Shown here in pieces: positions 36,842-48,252 of a stretch of DNA of 64,000 bases. The notes beneath the pieces were generated by a model that was not told where the DNA came from, made no database searches, and saw only the letters and a list, made by a program, of their open reading frames with translations. Position 1 is the first letter of the stretch, and each line of letters begins with the position of its first letter. Source of the DNA: Cheiracanthium punctorium (taxonomy: Eukaryota; Arthropoda; Arachnida; Araneae; Cheiracanthiidae); assembly GCA_038373885.1 (NCBI GenBank), contig JAWZYV010016944.1, positions 1,426,001 to 1,490,000 on the forward strand. Direction: 5' to 3'. The position numbers and the translations under genes were made by a program.

Positions 36842-38123
36842 CCCTAGTAGCAATAACCCATCGGTCGATGAGAGGCGGATGAGTTAAATCCGAGGAGAAG
36901 GAGCAATGGCCGACCACGGCTTTTCATCCAAAAAAGGGGAAATTTCATCGGCAACTGGTACAAAATGTCCGCTCGTTGGACCATAAAGCCGATCATTGTT
37001 TTCCGATGACTCCGATGAAATAACGAAAAGAAACCGATAAACTGTGAAAAATATATTTGTTAATAAAAAATAAACGACTGGCAGCAAAATTTTCAAAAAA
37101 TGTCCGTTCTGTTTATTATGTTTTCGTTTTTTTGTATGCTAAATTTCTGTTTTTCTTAAAATAAAAAAAATAAAAAAAAATACTTCCTCACCCTGAGCGT
37201 ACTTATTGCGAGATAAGCGCGCTACCCCTAGACCATCGAATCTTGTCAGGTGTAAGGCAAAGTGTGAAGTAGAGGTTATTTTAGTCTCAGATTGGGACTT
37301 TGCGTGAAATTTTGACAAAGTGTTGTTCAGCTATTATTAATAATAGTCAAATTATTCGATTGGTAAGAAATTAATTTCACTTTTTACCAATGTATATTAA
37401 GTAGCAACAACATTCATAATTAATAATTAAAAAACAATATTGCCAATTGTATAGGAATTTTAGTGCGATTTTAACTTTCATATTTCTTGGATAACTTTTA
37501 AAAATTAACTGATTTCTCTTCTTGCTGTTTACATTAAAGAGGTTTCAAAAGAGTTGCTCATTGTAATGAAGTTTCAATTTTTCTTATAATGCAGCTGACG
37601 CTCAAATAGATTTTCTTTTCTTTTTTTTTTTAATTATTTAAATATTACAAACGATTTTTATATAATAAACACTTACATTTTTTTGGTAAATATTTCTTTT
37701 CAAATTTAAATTTTGTGGGAGGGGGCAAGGGGGGATACCACCCCCCTGCCCCCTCCCAACCCCAATACAATAAATTTGAAGTAAATTATGCGATTCATTC
37801 AAGAATTGTTCAAAATTTCCCTTAGATTATGCAAAGGCACATCCAAATTACGCAAATATTTGTAGGAATTTGGGTAAAGTGTAAACCACTGGGGACACCT
37901 GCAAGGCCCGTTGACTACAGAGCTGCAGTTTCGGATAAAATATTGTTTTTCGGTTTCCCATCGGCGAAACTGCTCGTCTAGATCACTTCTATCCATGAAT
38001 AAAAATTCATCTATTGCACATAAACAAAAGTGCACTTGCCGATGACTGAATTCGACGAGTCGATGAGTTAACGATGATTCGATGAACGACCGAGCAGAAA
38101 ACAAGCAGTCATTGCTACTAGGG
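36842..38123. mobile_element. TIR element of 1.28 kb with a tRNA-like segment
   Basis: The ends CCCTAGTAGCAATAACCC and, inverted, CCCTAGTAGCAATGACTGC share a TIR of about 16 bp. Target duplication is unclear (AGTGTTGT against GTGTGGCT). Inside, 37182-37252 on the minus strand is tRNA-like, and the 113-codon minus frame at 37799-38140 matches no family I know. GC-rich GATG repeats near both ends (CCGATGA, TCGATGA) are further subterminal motifs. Confidence 0.6.
37182..37252 (-). other. tRNA-like segment (pseudo-tRNA)
   Basis: On the minus strand GATGGTCTAGGGGTAGCGCG forms an A-box and D-arm-like part, followed by an anticodon-like stem-loop CTTAT-CTCGCAA-ATAAG. The T-arm and B-box are missing, and a T-rich run follows. 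It is a pseudo-tRNA or a SINE head and not a tRNA gene. Confidence 0.45.
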
Positions 38124-38416
38124 GTGTGGCTACTCTGCATCTTTCAGAGCTAAACATCATTTATAAAAGTGTCTTTCTACGAACAGTATTCTTTGACAGT
38201 ACACCCCAGCTCTGATCAAATTTCACTTACCTTCGCACCTTTCACCGTGGAAAAGAGCGAAAACACCAGTTAGAGAAAAATACAATTATCAGATCTGGTC
38301 AAAACGACCGCGCATTAGCGAATTCTTTGAAAAGAACCGAAACACATAGAACAGCGGAAGAGGCCTTTTCGTTGTCAAAACCAAGGACTGATTGATTAAC
38401 ACATGTGCCCCCCCCC

Positions 38417-38595
38417 CAAGGGCGGCTCCAGTGAGGGGGCCATAGGGGACATGGCCCCCTCCGAAATTTTGTTTTACAACTTTAGATTCGCATACTTCAC
38501 GATTTCACACGTTCAATTTGCATTTTGAACAATTTATAGACCTAAGTAAAAAGTTCGATGGCCCCCTCCGAGAATTCTGTCTGGAGCCGCCATTG
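38417..38595. mobile_element. hAT-like MITE in a poly-C site
   Basis: The ends CAAGGGCGGCTCCAGTG and, inverted, CAATGGCGGCTCCAGACAG enclose 179 bp, with a second inner repeat GGCCCCCTCCGA in both halves. Runs of at least eight C flank both sides and would hide an 8-bp duplication. The CAGGGGCGGCTCCAG-type terminus is common in hAT elements. Confidence 0.65.
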
Positions 38596-40353
38596 CCCCC
38601 CCCCCCTAAACTAACTTTGTTGATACGAAGTACGTTTCACGCGTCTGGCATTAATTTGAAGATAAGAGTACACAAAGAATAAAAAATGACCTGCATTTGG
38701 GTACCTTTGCAAGCATGGGAACATTTTTTTTTCCCCGTTTACAATTGTGCAAAGGTGTTAATCAAATCCTATTTTGCAGTTACTCCTCTCAAAATTACTA
38801 ACAGAAGTTGAGCCATTAGAACTGTCTGCTTGTATTAGACTTTGTGCGAGTCTATTAACTTTTGTGTATATGTTATATATTTTTTGAAAGATTTTTCTTG
38901 AATTTTATGACTTTCACGGGCCTAAATTATGGATTAAGCGTTACCAATTTTATCGTCACGTTTTCTACATTTCAAAAAAGGTAAGTCGTTATTTTGTTTA
39001 TAATAGCCGAGATTGCAAATAATTAGATAATTTTCGTCAAAAAGTTTTAAATTGTGTTAAGTTTCACATATATAAAATTTTTAAATGCATTTTGATTGTT
39101 TCCGTAACTTATATTTACGCGATTTAATCCCTAAGCAATAAATGAGTATTTAGAGTAAGCGAAGTTCTGCAGTCAGATGAAACAGCTATTCTGAAGTAGA
39201 AAAAGTCAGTACTTTTAAATCTGTGTATATTGAAAATTAGGAATATAAAATATTTCAAACACATTAATCGATCTCAACCCCTTCTTCTTCGACGTCGTAT
39301 CTCACACTTTCGGCGTTTTTGTTCCCGCACAGTAGGCGGCGCGTGCTATGCGACGTGCAGTTGATAACATTTAGGAAATATAATTAACCACTTTATATGT
39401 ACAGTGATTTTTATGTTAGAATATAGAAAAAGATCGCGGACAACTGAATACCATATTTAGTTTCCAAATGTACGAGTGGGTTGGTTAACATTTTGAAAAG
39501 ATATTAAAAATTTACTGTTTCCAAAAAGCGGTTAGATGTGTTGGTAAGGATTGGTAACCATGAAAAAAAATAAAAAAATAAATAAATAATAATTTCGAAA
39601 AAATATCCTACCAATAAGGGGTTAATTAAAAAAAAAAAAACCCAAATGAAATTAATAATAGATTTCGAATAGATGTTGCTCTATTTTCTTATAGAACCCT
39701 CATACTTAAAATAGCACTCATATTATATATTTGAATATTTACAGTATAATAGCGGATAAAAGTACACATAAAATTGGATGATTGAAATGTACGTCTCGGG
39801 CACATAACCAGAAAGAAAAAGATAAATCGGGGCTGGACCAAAAGGAGGCATTTCTAATTAAGATAGCATCTCTACGAAAAAGCTTGATTATTGACATCCA
39901 GTTAAGAAAAGTATGAATTTCGGAAGGGGCCGAGGCCTCCATCGCCTATTCTCTGGCTACGTCCCTGATATGTCTGTTCATCCACGATCCATTCTTAAAC
40001 ATTTCATCGCATCATTTCTTTTCTAAAGTAGTACTGATTAGATTTTAAAATGTTAGAAAGTTTGAAACAATACTCCAAATTCATCTGAATCTCTAAATTA
40101 GAGAGCAAGATCATCAAAAATGTCACTTTCCAAAAAATTTATTCACTAAATACAGTGAAAAGTTGCTAAATTTAGCGCCAAATCCCTTAAATTGGCAGCT
40201 CTGAGTAATGAAATGTCCTCTTATATTATATTAATGGACTTAATGTGAAGAAAAATATTCAAACATACAGTTTGGTTAATTTAACTTAAGTATAAAATTA
40301 TTGATTTTATTTAATTTAACCTAAACTTTAAGTCACCCCCCCCCACTTCCATT
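38596..40353. other. No gene recognised
   Basis: Intergenic, AT-rich. A possible hAT end (inverse CAGGGACGTAGCCAGAGAAT) lies at about 39945-39965. No coding relic is seen. Confidence 0.4.
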
Positions 40354-42675
40354 GTGTGCCGGCTCAAGGTACCGGCAACTCGGGCAGCTTCCCGGGGCGC
40401 TATATGTTTAGGGGCGCCATGAAAACATAATCTTAGGAGAGAGAACGGATTTTTACTTCCTTGTACGTAGTATAAGGAAGTAATGTGATCCCGAAAAATT
40501 TTGGGGGGCCAAATTTCGACAAAAAAACCGATTTTGACTACCTCAAATTTTAATTTTAAAATTTTTTTCGATGCATCTCATCGTAGGCTAGCATGCACGA
40601 TCATATTAACGCGTCTGCAACTCATTTTGACCAGCGGCGAGTCTACTGTGGCCAGTTTTTACCATGCCGTCTGTACTGTACGTACGTACGTATGTATGTA
40701 ACTCGCATATCTCAAAAACTATTGGCCGTAGAATGTTGAGATTTGATATTTAGGATTGTTCTATGATCTAGTTGTGCACCTCCCCTTTTGGTGGCAATCG
40801 AATTTATAGTTTATGTACAGGACCGCCCAAAAGATTCGAAATACATTGCGCTCTATGGGCCGAAATTCATTAAACTCGCCTAACTCAAAAGCTATTAGGC
40901 GTAGAATGTTGAAACTTTATATTTAGGATTGTTGTAACATCTAGTTGTGCACCTTCCCTTTCGATTCCATTCGACTGGATAGTTTATCTACAGAACCGCC
41001 CAAAAGATTCGAAATACATTACGCTCTATGGGCCGAAATTCATCAAAGCGTTTTTTAGAGGTATTGGGCTATTTCAAACGACTCAGAAGTGATGTATGCT
41101 GTAAAGAGTTAGAAAATGAATTTCTCCATTAAAAAAAGTGTCTTTATCATTTATAGTTCTGCTACAGGAACACTCAAAAGATTTCCAATACATTACGGTC
41201 AATGGCAATTTTAGGGGCATTCATCCATTTCAAGCACAATACCGTCCTACCACATAAGTTAGGTGATGGTCCGACCACGGTCACGTGCCTCCCTCAAGAA
41301 CTATGCCAAAAGTCGCCAAGCTTGGCGACTTTTGGTGTACGTGTGTGCATATTTAACTCTCAAATCTCAAAAACTATTATGAAATTTCATATGTAAGAAT
41401 GTTGTAACATCTAGTTGTGCATCTCGATTTTTGGTTCCAATCTACTGGAGAGTTTATTTACAGGACCACCGAAAAGAATTTTAGTACTTTAATGTCTATG
41501 GACATCTTCAATATAATACAACTGTAGACAGTCATTGTTTGGTACATGCCCAAAATCTCGCCGTCTGTCCTCGACCTTGGCGAGTTTTGGCGAAATATCG
41601 CCAAATTTGGCGATAGTCAGTCATTTGGTCCATGCCCAATGTATCGCCATTTGTCATCGTTCTTGGCGAGTTTTGGCGAAATGTCGCCAAATTTGGCGAT
41701 AATCTGTCAATGTTTGGTTCATGCTTAAAATCTCGCCAAATGTCGTCGACATTAACGAGTTTCGCCGAAATATCGCCAAATTTGGCGCCAAAAATTATTT
41801 CGTATTTTATATAACTCTAAAACTTTAACCCGTAGATTTTTTAACTTTTGTATTTAGAACAATTGTAATATCTAACTGTTTTCCATATCTTTTTTGACAG
41901 CAATCGACTGAGAATTTATTTACAGGGTGAGCCAAATGACTTTAAATACATTGAGGTGTATGGATGCATTCAATTCATTGAAAGTCTGTGGTCAATGACT
42001 ACTTTGGCTATCCCCAAAATCTCGCAGACTATCTCAAGTTTGTCGGCTTTTGGTGAAATATCGCCAAATAAAGTGTCAGAAGGAAATCTTTCAAATTGAA
42101 CTCAGCTTGGCGATATCGAAATATTTGGCTAGAAATCGCTAAACCTTACTATTATTGATATTTTATCTCTTTCAAACAAATAAGTTTAGAGGAAGTGCGT
42201 CGAAAATATTTTTGATCTAATGGACGTGCAAGGAAGTCATGTGTTGGACACATCAGATTTTTTTTTTCTTTTGAAGGTTTATCCAACGTCAGACTGGACT
42301 GTCCCGTCTCACTTGCTCATGGTCAGGTAAGCTCCCTTTGTAGTTTCTTCCTATTCTTCGCTATCATCGTCGTCTTTATTGACTTTGGAATGTTAAAAGA
42401 TATTTTCTAAGAAAAGATTATCTGAGCTGGAGAGGTGGAAGTCAGGAGAAATTTTATAAATCACAAAAATATTCCCCGATATAACCAGGTTTTACTCGTT
42501 AAAAGCGAGTTATACTCCCATAAACTTAACATTGTGCCAGCCAAGTATTTCCGATTTCCTCATTCAATCTGGGTTCTTCTTAAATAAGGAGTCGTCATAA
42601 ACGAGTTAGATTTATTTAAAAGGGGCACCAAAAATTAGCTTGTCCAGGGCGCCAGCTACCTTAGAGCCGGCCTTC
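40354..42675. mobile_element. TIR element carrying a nested insertion
   Basis: The left end GTGCCGGCTCAAGGTACCGG and the inverted right end GCCGGCTCTAAGGTAGCTGG, both followed by a GGGGCGC or GGCGCC block, look like the ends of one element of about 2.3 kb. Most of it is occupied by the second element at 40455-42237. Only about 100 bp on the left and 440 bp on the right belong to the outer one. Confidence 0.55.
40455..42237. mobile_element. Nested element with ACTTCCTTG ends and internal minisatellites
   Basis: The ends are ACTTCCTTGTACGTAG and, inverted, ACTTCCTTGCAC. Inside, a unit of about 155-180 bp recurs (40698, 40860, 41345, 41800): CTCAAAAACTATT, GTAGAATGTTGA, ATATTTAGGATTGTTGTAAC, ATCTAGTTGTGCACC, then CCGCCCAAAAGATTCGAAAT. 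A second tandem unit of about 87 bp at 41540-41800 carries CGCCAAATTTGGCG. No protein is recognised; the two 60-codon frames there are repeats of this unit. Confidence 0.65.
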
Positions 42676-43314
42676 AACCATAATTACCACGACCATTAAA
42701 GTGTTATTAGTGGTATTTCAGTTCATTCTTAATGTTTCCTTTATAAATGGGTCTATTAATTAATGAATTTTTAGCATCTATAATGTTTGGGGCCCCCCAA
42801 AAATGTTTGCAACCGGGCCACTTCAAACAGAAGGCCGGTCCTGGGGACAGGGACATCTTCCATAGAAATAATATAATATTCCATAGATATTCTTTAGGTA
42901 TGCACCCTCCCCTTCTTTCTCCTTCTGCAAATTCTGACCTATGGACTCGGCCTCATGAACACAGAGGCACAGTCTTAGAGTCATCAGACTTTCTATTAAT
43001 TTTTCAAGAATTTACTTAGCTGTGAATGTTTTCTTTTCTTGATGAAAAAGATTTTTGGGAAAAATTTGGTTCCCCCCCCCCCCTAAACTGAAATATTTCA
43101 ATTTTGAGAAATCTTGGGTGCATATGTCCCTTTGCACCCCCGCTGGGTACTCCACTGGTTTTTCATATGGGAGGGGGCTGGGCTTCGAAATACAACTTTG
43201 GATTATAGTTATATTTGGTTTGTATTATATATATATATATATAATAATTAGAAAAATTCAAATTGAAAAAACCCCCAAGCAAATGTAATTTTGTTGTATT
43301 TTTAGATAAAGTTC

Positions 43315-43317
<3 letters not shown>
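42676..43317. other. No gene recognised
   Basis: Intergenic. GGCCCCCC and GGCCGG blocks near 42785-42845 look like another short TIR relic. An (AT)n run starts at 43228 and another at 43318. Confidence 0.4.
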
Positions 43318-43347
<30 letters not shown>

Positions 43348-43359
43348 TATAACACCTAC

Positions 43360-43969
43360 ATGTCTTTACTAGTAGTAAAAAAAGTCACTATTGATTTAGC
43401 TGGATTGAAAGTCAATTTGTGTTCTGCTGCAAACTCTGAGAGAGCAGCCAATGTGGTGTTAAGGATCATTTCGATGTTACTCATATCTGTGCTTGAATTT
43501 CAAAGAATAAAATTGTTAGCAAAGATTGTAATATTAACAAATTTTGGTTTTCTTTTTTCTACACCGGCCAGAAACAGGGAGAACAGAGTAGGGCTTAAGA
43601 CTGATCCCTGAGGAACGCCCCGTGCCACTCTAAAAGGATCCGAGAAAGTCTTGTTAAATTTAACTAATGGATCTTTGGTGCAGAAAGTCAGCTAAGTCAG
43701 AATCCCTAATACTGAAAGCGTCGTGTATTTTAACGATAAGTTTCTCCTTCCAGACAATATCAAAGGCCTTAGATAAGTCTAGCAAGACTGCCACGGTATG
43801 TCGAGTTAGCTTAAGGTTTTAATGCGGCCCTAATCTTTTGGCAAAAATGTAGGATTTGATCTGTGGTACTATGCCCTTTTTTTAAAACCATATTGTTCAG
43901 GTGGTAACAGATGATTGAGATCTAGAAAGTAATGAAGTCTTGCAAGAAACATTTTTTCCATGAGTTTGC
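43360..43969 (-). pseudogene. Jockey-type LINE reverse transcriptase relic, 3' part
   Basis: On the minus strand successive frames give QYGFKKGHSTTDQI, AFDIVWKEKLI, FRVARGVPQGSVLSPTLFSL and, at the catalytic box, FANN where active enzymes have YADD. This is the order of non-LTR (Jockey-like) reverse-transcriptase motifs. An in-frame TGA and several frame changes show it is dead. It is cut at 43969 by the TIR element; the upstream part continues at 45404. Confidence 0.85.
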
Positions 43970-45403
43970 CCCAGACAGCACAGCAAACTTGCAGCAAGCT
44001 TGATTTATCAAGTCAATAAGCTTGAATTAAGCTTGAAAATTCCAAGCGTGTAAGCTTGATGCAAACTTGAATCAAGTGTTATAGTTTACACTTGCCCAGC
44101 TTGCATTAAGCTTGACTTTCAAGCTTAAATTTTTTTTTTCTAAACACACGGGGCGCCCGCTGGCTAACGCGCCCCACATAATTTATTTTTCCGCGCATTT
44201 TCCCCCTCTACGCTGCAATTTCAATTTATTTCCATCGAGTGTTCGTTGCTGGAATAGAACCCAGGCCCTTTGGCTTCGCACTCAAGCACGCTATCCATTC
44301 CGCCACCGGAGCCTTGTGCAGCTATGACTAAAGTTTGAAGTGACTTACCACGCTGTTTTCTCGCCAGATTATAAGTGGGCGATGTGTTATTTGTTTCTTT
44401 TATTTTTCCATGGGATGCATCAAAATTAAAATAATGTTATGTGTTATTTAGAGACTCTGGAAATAAACATAATATAAACTTAAGAGCAGCACACGTTTTA
44501 AAACTTTCAGTACCGCAACACTCATGAAGCAATGCTGCTGGCCAAAATCGAGACAAACGACTGATTTTGAAATCAATTTCGTAGTATAATTGTATTTTAT
44601 TTTGAAGAATTTCCATATTTGGAAATATAGAATGGGTTTACTTAACACAAATTTTGTGTTAAGTAATCTGAAATGAAAGAAACAGATAGTTAAACGTTAC
44701 TTCGAAATGCTATATCACAGTTGCTAACATGTATGGAACACAAACACTTTAGTCATTTTTGTAAATATTTCTTAAAATAACAAATAATTGAAAAATTTTG
44801 CTATTTTTTAACGCTAAAAATTCTCTTTACAAATGTGGTTAGTTATTTTCCTACATATTGGTATGCTATATCGATATAGAGCATTTCGAAGAATTAAAAA
44901 TAAGTTTAAATTAATTTATACAAATGTAAATTTGAATTATTTTCATTGTTCATACTTTATAATTAAAAAAATTATTTAACTTCTGAATTTTTCTTTATCC
45001 TTTGTAATTTTATTTTAAAACTACAAAAGTGTAAGATGTAAGAGTTTTGGGCCCTAAAATCTGTAGGCCCTGGGCAGTTGCCCTGTTTGCCTTGCCGGTA
45101 ATATATATGGCACTGGTAATAAAAATAAAACACATCTTTTACGAACTTTCAGCAAATTTGAGGACGATAGACAATTAATGTCCATTCTCTTTCACAGATG
45201 GCGCCATCAATGCTCCTTTAAAAAGGAAAAATCCCGCGAGTATCAATTTTCAAGCTTAAATCAAGCTGTATTTAAGCTTGACAATTCAACTTAACTCCTT
45301 CAAGCTTGCTGCCAGCTTAGAATTAGTTGAACTGCCAAGCTTGTATTAATGCGTCAAATTCAAAGAAATGTCAAACTTGATTTAAGCTTATGTGCTGTTT
45401 GGG
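43970..45403 (+). mobile_element. 1.43-kb TIR element, copy 1, inserted in the LINE
   Basis: The ends are CCCCAGACAGCACAGCAAAC and, inverted, CCCCAAACAGCACATAAGC. Subterminal AAGCTTGAATTAAGCTTGAA-type repeats of AAGCTT fill both ends. Inside are a tRNA-like module (44245-44313, minus), a perfect palindrome ACTTAACACAAATTTTGTGT at about 44640-44667, and a segment (44690-45115) like the hAT-like element at 21827. It splits one LINE reading path. A copy in opposite orientation is at 61333-62776. Confidence 0.85.
44245..44313 (-). other. tRNA-Arg-like module in TIR element copy 1
   Basis: On the minus strand GGCTCCGGTGGCGGAATGG resembles the start of arthropod tRNA-Arg (GGCTCCGTGGCGCAATGG), and GGGTTCTATTCC is a B-box-like sequence. 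The 3' acceptor strand does not pair with the 5' one, so no functional tRNA is expected; a Pol III promoter may persist. Confidence 0.5.
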
Positions 45404-45525
45404 GCAGTCATACTGGTTAGGGCTTTAGGTCTATAAGTCTTATGGGAGTTTGCTTCTTTGCCTAGTTTTCTGATAGGAATAACAGTGGCTTGCACTGTAG
45501 GACTTTCAGGGTTTTTAGCTTAAAA
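45404..45525 (-). pseudogene. Jockey-type LINE relic, part upstream of the insertion
   Basis: On the minus strand this reads VQATVIPIRKLGKEANSHKT then YRPKALTSMT, the palm-entry motif (VIPI-KPGK...YRPISLTS) of Jockey-like reverse transcriptases. It continues across the TIR element into LMEKMFLARLHYFL at 43969, so both pieces come from one LINE copy. Confidence 0.85.
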
Positions 45526-45881
45526 GGAGACTAGATTATTTTTCAAACGGGGCCCTCTGCCTAAACCCAGAACGCGTCCCCGATTATTCTGCGCTACGGA
45601 CTATGCCAGCATCGTTTGCGGTAGTCAAAAAACCATAAAGAGGAGGAAGTGGGCAGATTCTGTTGATCAAATTCTTAGGGTTTTCCTAATTAACAACTCA
45701 CTTGTTTCATGTTTCTATCTGTCACCGTTTTTGAGTTATTCATTTTCAAGTTAGGGGTTCTTCGTAAACACCCTGTATATTTTTGATACAAATTGTTACT
45801 AAGTTCAAATATTTTTATTTTTCAAGTATGGATGGTAGTAATTCTCCATTACTGCAAATAATTTTTCTGTTTTTAGAATAG

Positions 45882-46040
45882 AGCAGTTTCAACCACATAA
45901 ACGGCAATGCACCCTCCAATAAAAACTCGTTTTTGAAGCGATGTCCACCAGAAACTTGAATGAACCAATCGAAATCTCATATTCATATAATGCCTGTCCA
46001 CCAAGATTGGATTGTGACGTAATCTGAAACTGCCCTATAG
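45882..46040. mobile_element. Possible MITE of about 160 bp
   Basis: ATAGAGCAGTTTCAACCAC on the left and, inverted, ATAGGGCAGTTTCAGATTA on the right form short TIRs. Target duplication is not clear beyond TA-rich flanks. No coding content. Confidence 0.45.
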
Positions 46041-46259
46041 CAGCAGAAAGTTCTCAGAATTTTTGTTGCCCCATTTGTACACTGCTTCACTAAATCGATG
46101 TGTTTTCTTGGACTGGGATGCAGACACTATTGGCTACTGACTAAATAACTAACTAAAATATAATATTATACTTTAACACAAGAGTTACCATAGTAACAGA
46201 ATCTATTGTTGCCACTTAAGTTGTCAAATTTAATTTTCAAACTTAAATTCAAGTCCTTT

Positions 46260-46890
46260 GTAGAGTTCTTAGGATGGGAAAATGGAAATACATGAATACG
46301 AAACAAATAGAACTTCAACTGAAGTAACTTCTAGGGGTTTAGTTTCAGCACATGAATGGTTCGGCAAATACCGTTGTGGCGGCACGAGATCCCCTCCTCG
46401 CACACAACACCCGGCAATTGAGGGCCGGTTAAACGGGGTACCTTTTGGCCGAGCCGGATTGCGCCTCTCGTCCGCACGCTCTCCTCCATATTGATGACCC
46501 GGACTACGAACACGCAATCTCCTTCTCGCCAATAGCGACAGATGACGGCTCTTTCAAAGTCCGCAACGAGCGGCAGCGACTTCACAAAAGTCCACAACGA
46601 GTGGCAGGGTTCCATAACGCTTGGAACATCGTTCGTCAGCCTCCGACTGACTCTCTAGGGGGGGGGGAGTAGTGTGGCGGCACGAGATCACCTCCGGGGG
46701 TGCCTTTTGGCCGAGACGGATTGCGCCTCATTCTACCCCCCATAAGTCCCTGGGTTCAAACCCAGCTCTCACCACACGCACTCCCCAGACCGTGATAAGA
46801 GCGTCTTTTTTTCCATATTGTACGTTGCATTCTTTGCGAGTGCTCTTGTTTTCCACATAATCTCAATATCGAAAGAATCCCGCAAATTCC
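46260..46890 (+). mobile_element. GC-rich composite with tRNA-like (Leu/Ser type) SINE head
   Basis: The flanks (CATGAATACGAAACAAATAG near 46291; TTGCGAGTGCTCTTGTT near 46836) match 20826-20950, where they lie close together, so about 500 bp are inserted here. Inside, TGTGGCGGCACGAGATC occurs twice (46374, 46675), each followed by CCTTTTGGCCGAG-CGGATTGCGCCTC, a type II tRNA A-box. The second copy also has the B-box-like GGGTTCAAACCC (about 46751-46762). No cloverleaf closes. Confidence 0.6.
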
Positions 46891-46902
46891 CAGATTGCAA
46901 TT

Positions 46903-46992
46903 TGCTAGGAGTAAGAACTCCTAGCAAATTGCAAGGCTAAGCAAATTGCTTAGGCTGGTATGGAACTCCTAGCAACCATACCAGCCTAAGAA
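46903..46992. repeat. Pair of adjacent strong hairpins
   Basis: TTTGCTAGGAG-TAAGA-CTCCTAGCAAA is followed by CTTAGGCTGGTATGG, a short loop, and CCATACCAGCCTAAG. The sequence CTCCTAGCAA recurs in the second loop. This could be a cruciform-prone TE terminus. No further role is visible. Confidence 0.7.
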
Positions 46993-47216
46993 GGCTGGTA
47001 TGCAAACACTGCTGACTGTCATTCTAAATCAGTTTTATTGACTGATTGGTGGGGACCGACCAATAGATATAGACCGAATGGTGGTTATAAACCAGTTTTT
47101 CTGACTGACTGGTGTGTCTGCATCCCAGCCTTGAACTGCTTGTTACTCTGGTATATTTTTATTACATCACAAGATAAGTTGACAGAAAGTTTATACATTG
47201 GATTTATTCATTTAAT

Positions 47217-47387
47217 GGTACTTACGTATTATCCCGGCGGTCATTCCCGCCAAACTATTTTTTCGTCAAATGTGCTGGCAAACTGTTGCCAATCGTATTC
47301 CAAACCATAAGCAATTTCATGTGCCAGGAATTTATCTTGTCGAAAAATCGCTGGTCTTGGTGGACAGCCGGATAATACGTAAGTACC
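47217..47387. mobile_element. hAT-like MITE, GGTACTTACG family, copy 2
   Basis: This 171-bp copy starts GGTACTTACGTATTATCCCG and ends with its inverse. It is flanked by CATTTAAT (47209-47216) and CATTTTAT (47388-47395), seven of eight bases equal. The interior GCTGGCAAACTGTTGCCAAT and CGAAAAATCGCT match the other copies. Confidence 0.85.
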
Positions 47388-47395
47388 CATTTTAT

Positions 47396-48062
47396 TAATG
47401 ATAACAACGAAACAAGAGATCTAGTTCAGCTTGTACTAACAGAATTCTAAAAATTCCCGGATTCCGACTTGCTGGGAATAACCCCCGCCCCCCCCTCCAG
47501 CCCAAACGATATAACCAGACGTAATTGTAATCATGTGGAAATAAACACGTAATGCGCATGCATGTGCAGGTTCGAATAATTTTAAGATATTTGCAGTTTT
47601 AAACAGTCAACTGCCAATGTGTTATTCAAGTTATTCCTAAATCTTGCTGGTGAGTATATAATTCCTTTTAAATCAGACTGATATACAAAGGATTTGATAT
47701 AATTGTTAATAAAGTATGTTTTTCAGTAATAGATTCATGATAGGTGCTGAATAAAAATAAAACTTATGCTATTTATAACTAGAAAATCGGCCTATGTTCC
47801 GTATCCGGTGCCCCTTGGTTCTGGCGACATCGTGAGCGATGTTCAACGTTAGTAAAGTACCCTGCCGATGGTAGTTTGACTGGCAACCATAAAGAAATGT
47901 GTAGATCTTGGCGACGTTTTTTTTTTGGAGGAATGATAATGCGTCAAATATTGTAAATTGGATGATTTAGAACTATTGAAAGATGCGAAATTTCTTGCAC
48001 TTTCGGGCATGCGTAATAGTTGTTTTTTAATCTATATCTACTGTGTATGTGTGACGTAAGCA
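47396..48062. other. No gene recognised
   Basis: Intergenic between the MITE and the duplicated gypsy flank. A poly-C run lies at 47489. Nothing else is recognised. Confidence 0.35.
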
Positions 48063-48248
48063 GATGAATGTAACGAATTCGCTTGCTCAATTTGACGTCA
48101 CTAAGCTGTTAATTTGCGTTTTGCGCATGCGTTATTGTTATTTTTCGTTTTTTCCTGTTCTTTCGTCTACTATTCCAATTTGCTTCAACTTGTACTAATG
48201 TTTTTTTTTCGGTCTCGCAGAGGGGCCCGCGTTAGCATATTTTCGAAT
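48063..48248. repeat. 185-bp flank repeat, left copy
   Basis: From GATGAATGTAACGAATTCGC to the first satellite monomer this matches 55384-55568, in the same orientation, with small differences. The gypsy element lies between the two copies. The right end is the start of an 82-bp satellite monomer (GGTCTCGCAGAGGGGCCCGC). Confidence 0.9.
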
Positions 48249-48252
48249 GTAT
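48249..48252. repeat. Gypsy target-site duplication, left
   Basis: GTAT here is repeated at 55374-55377, directly outside the two LTRs. Four bases is the usual length for many Ty3/gypsy elements. Confidence 0.85.

Noticed and set aside
37799..38140. 113-codon minus frame inside the 36.8-38.1 kb TIR element
   Set aside because: It reads like a protein in places but matches no transposase or host family I know, and its start lies in the TIR region. Kept only as part of the element.
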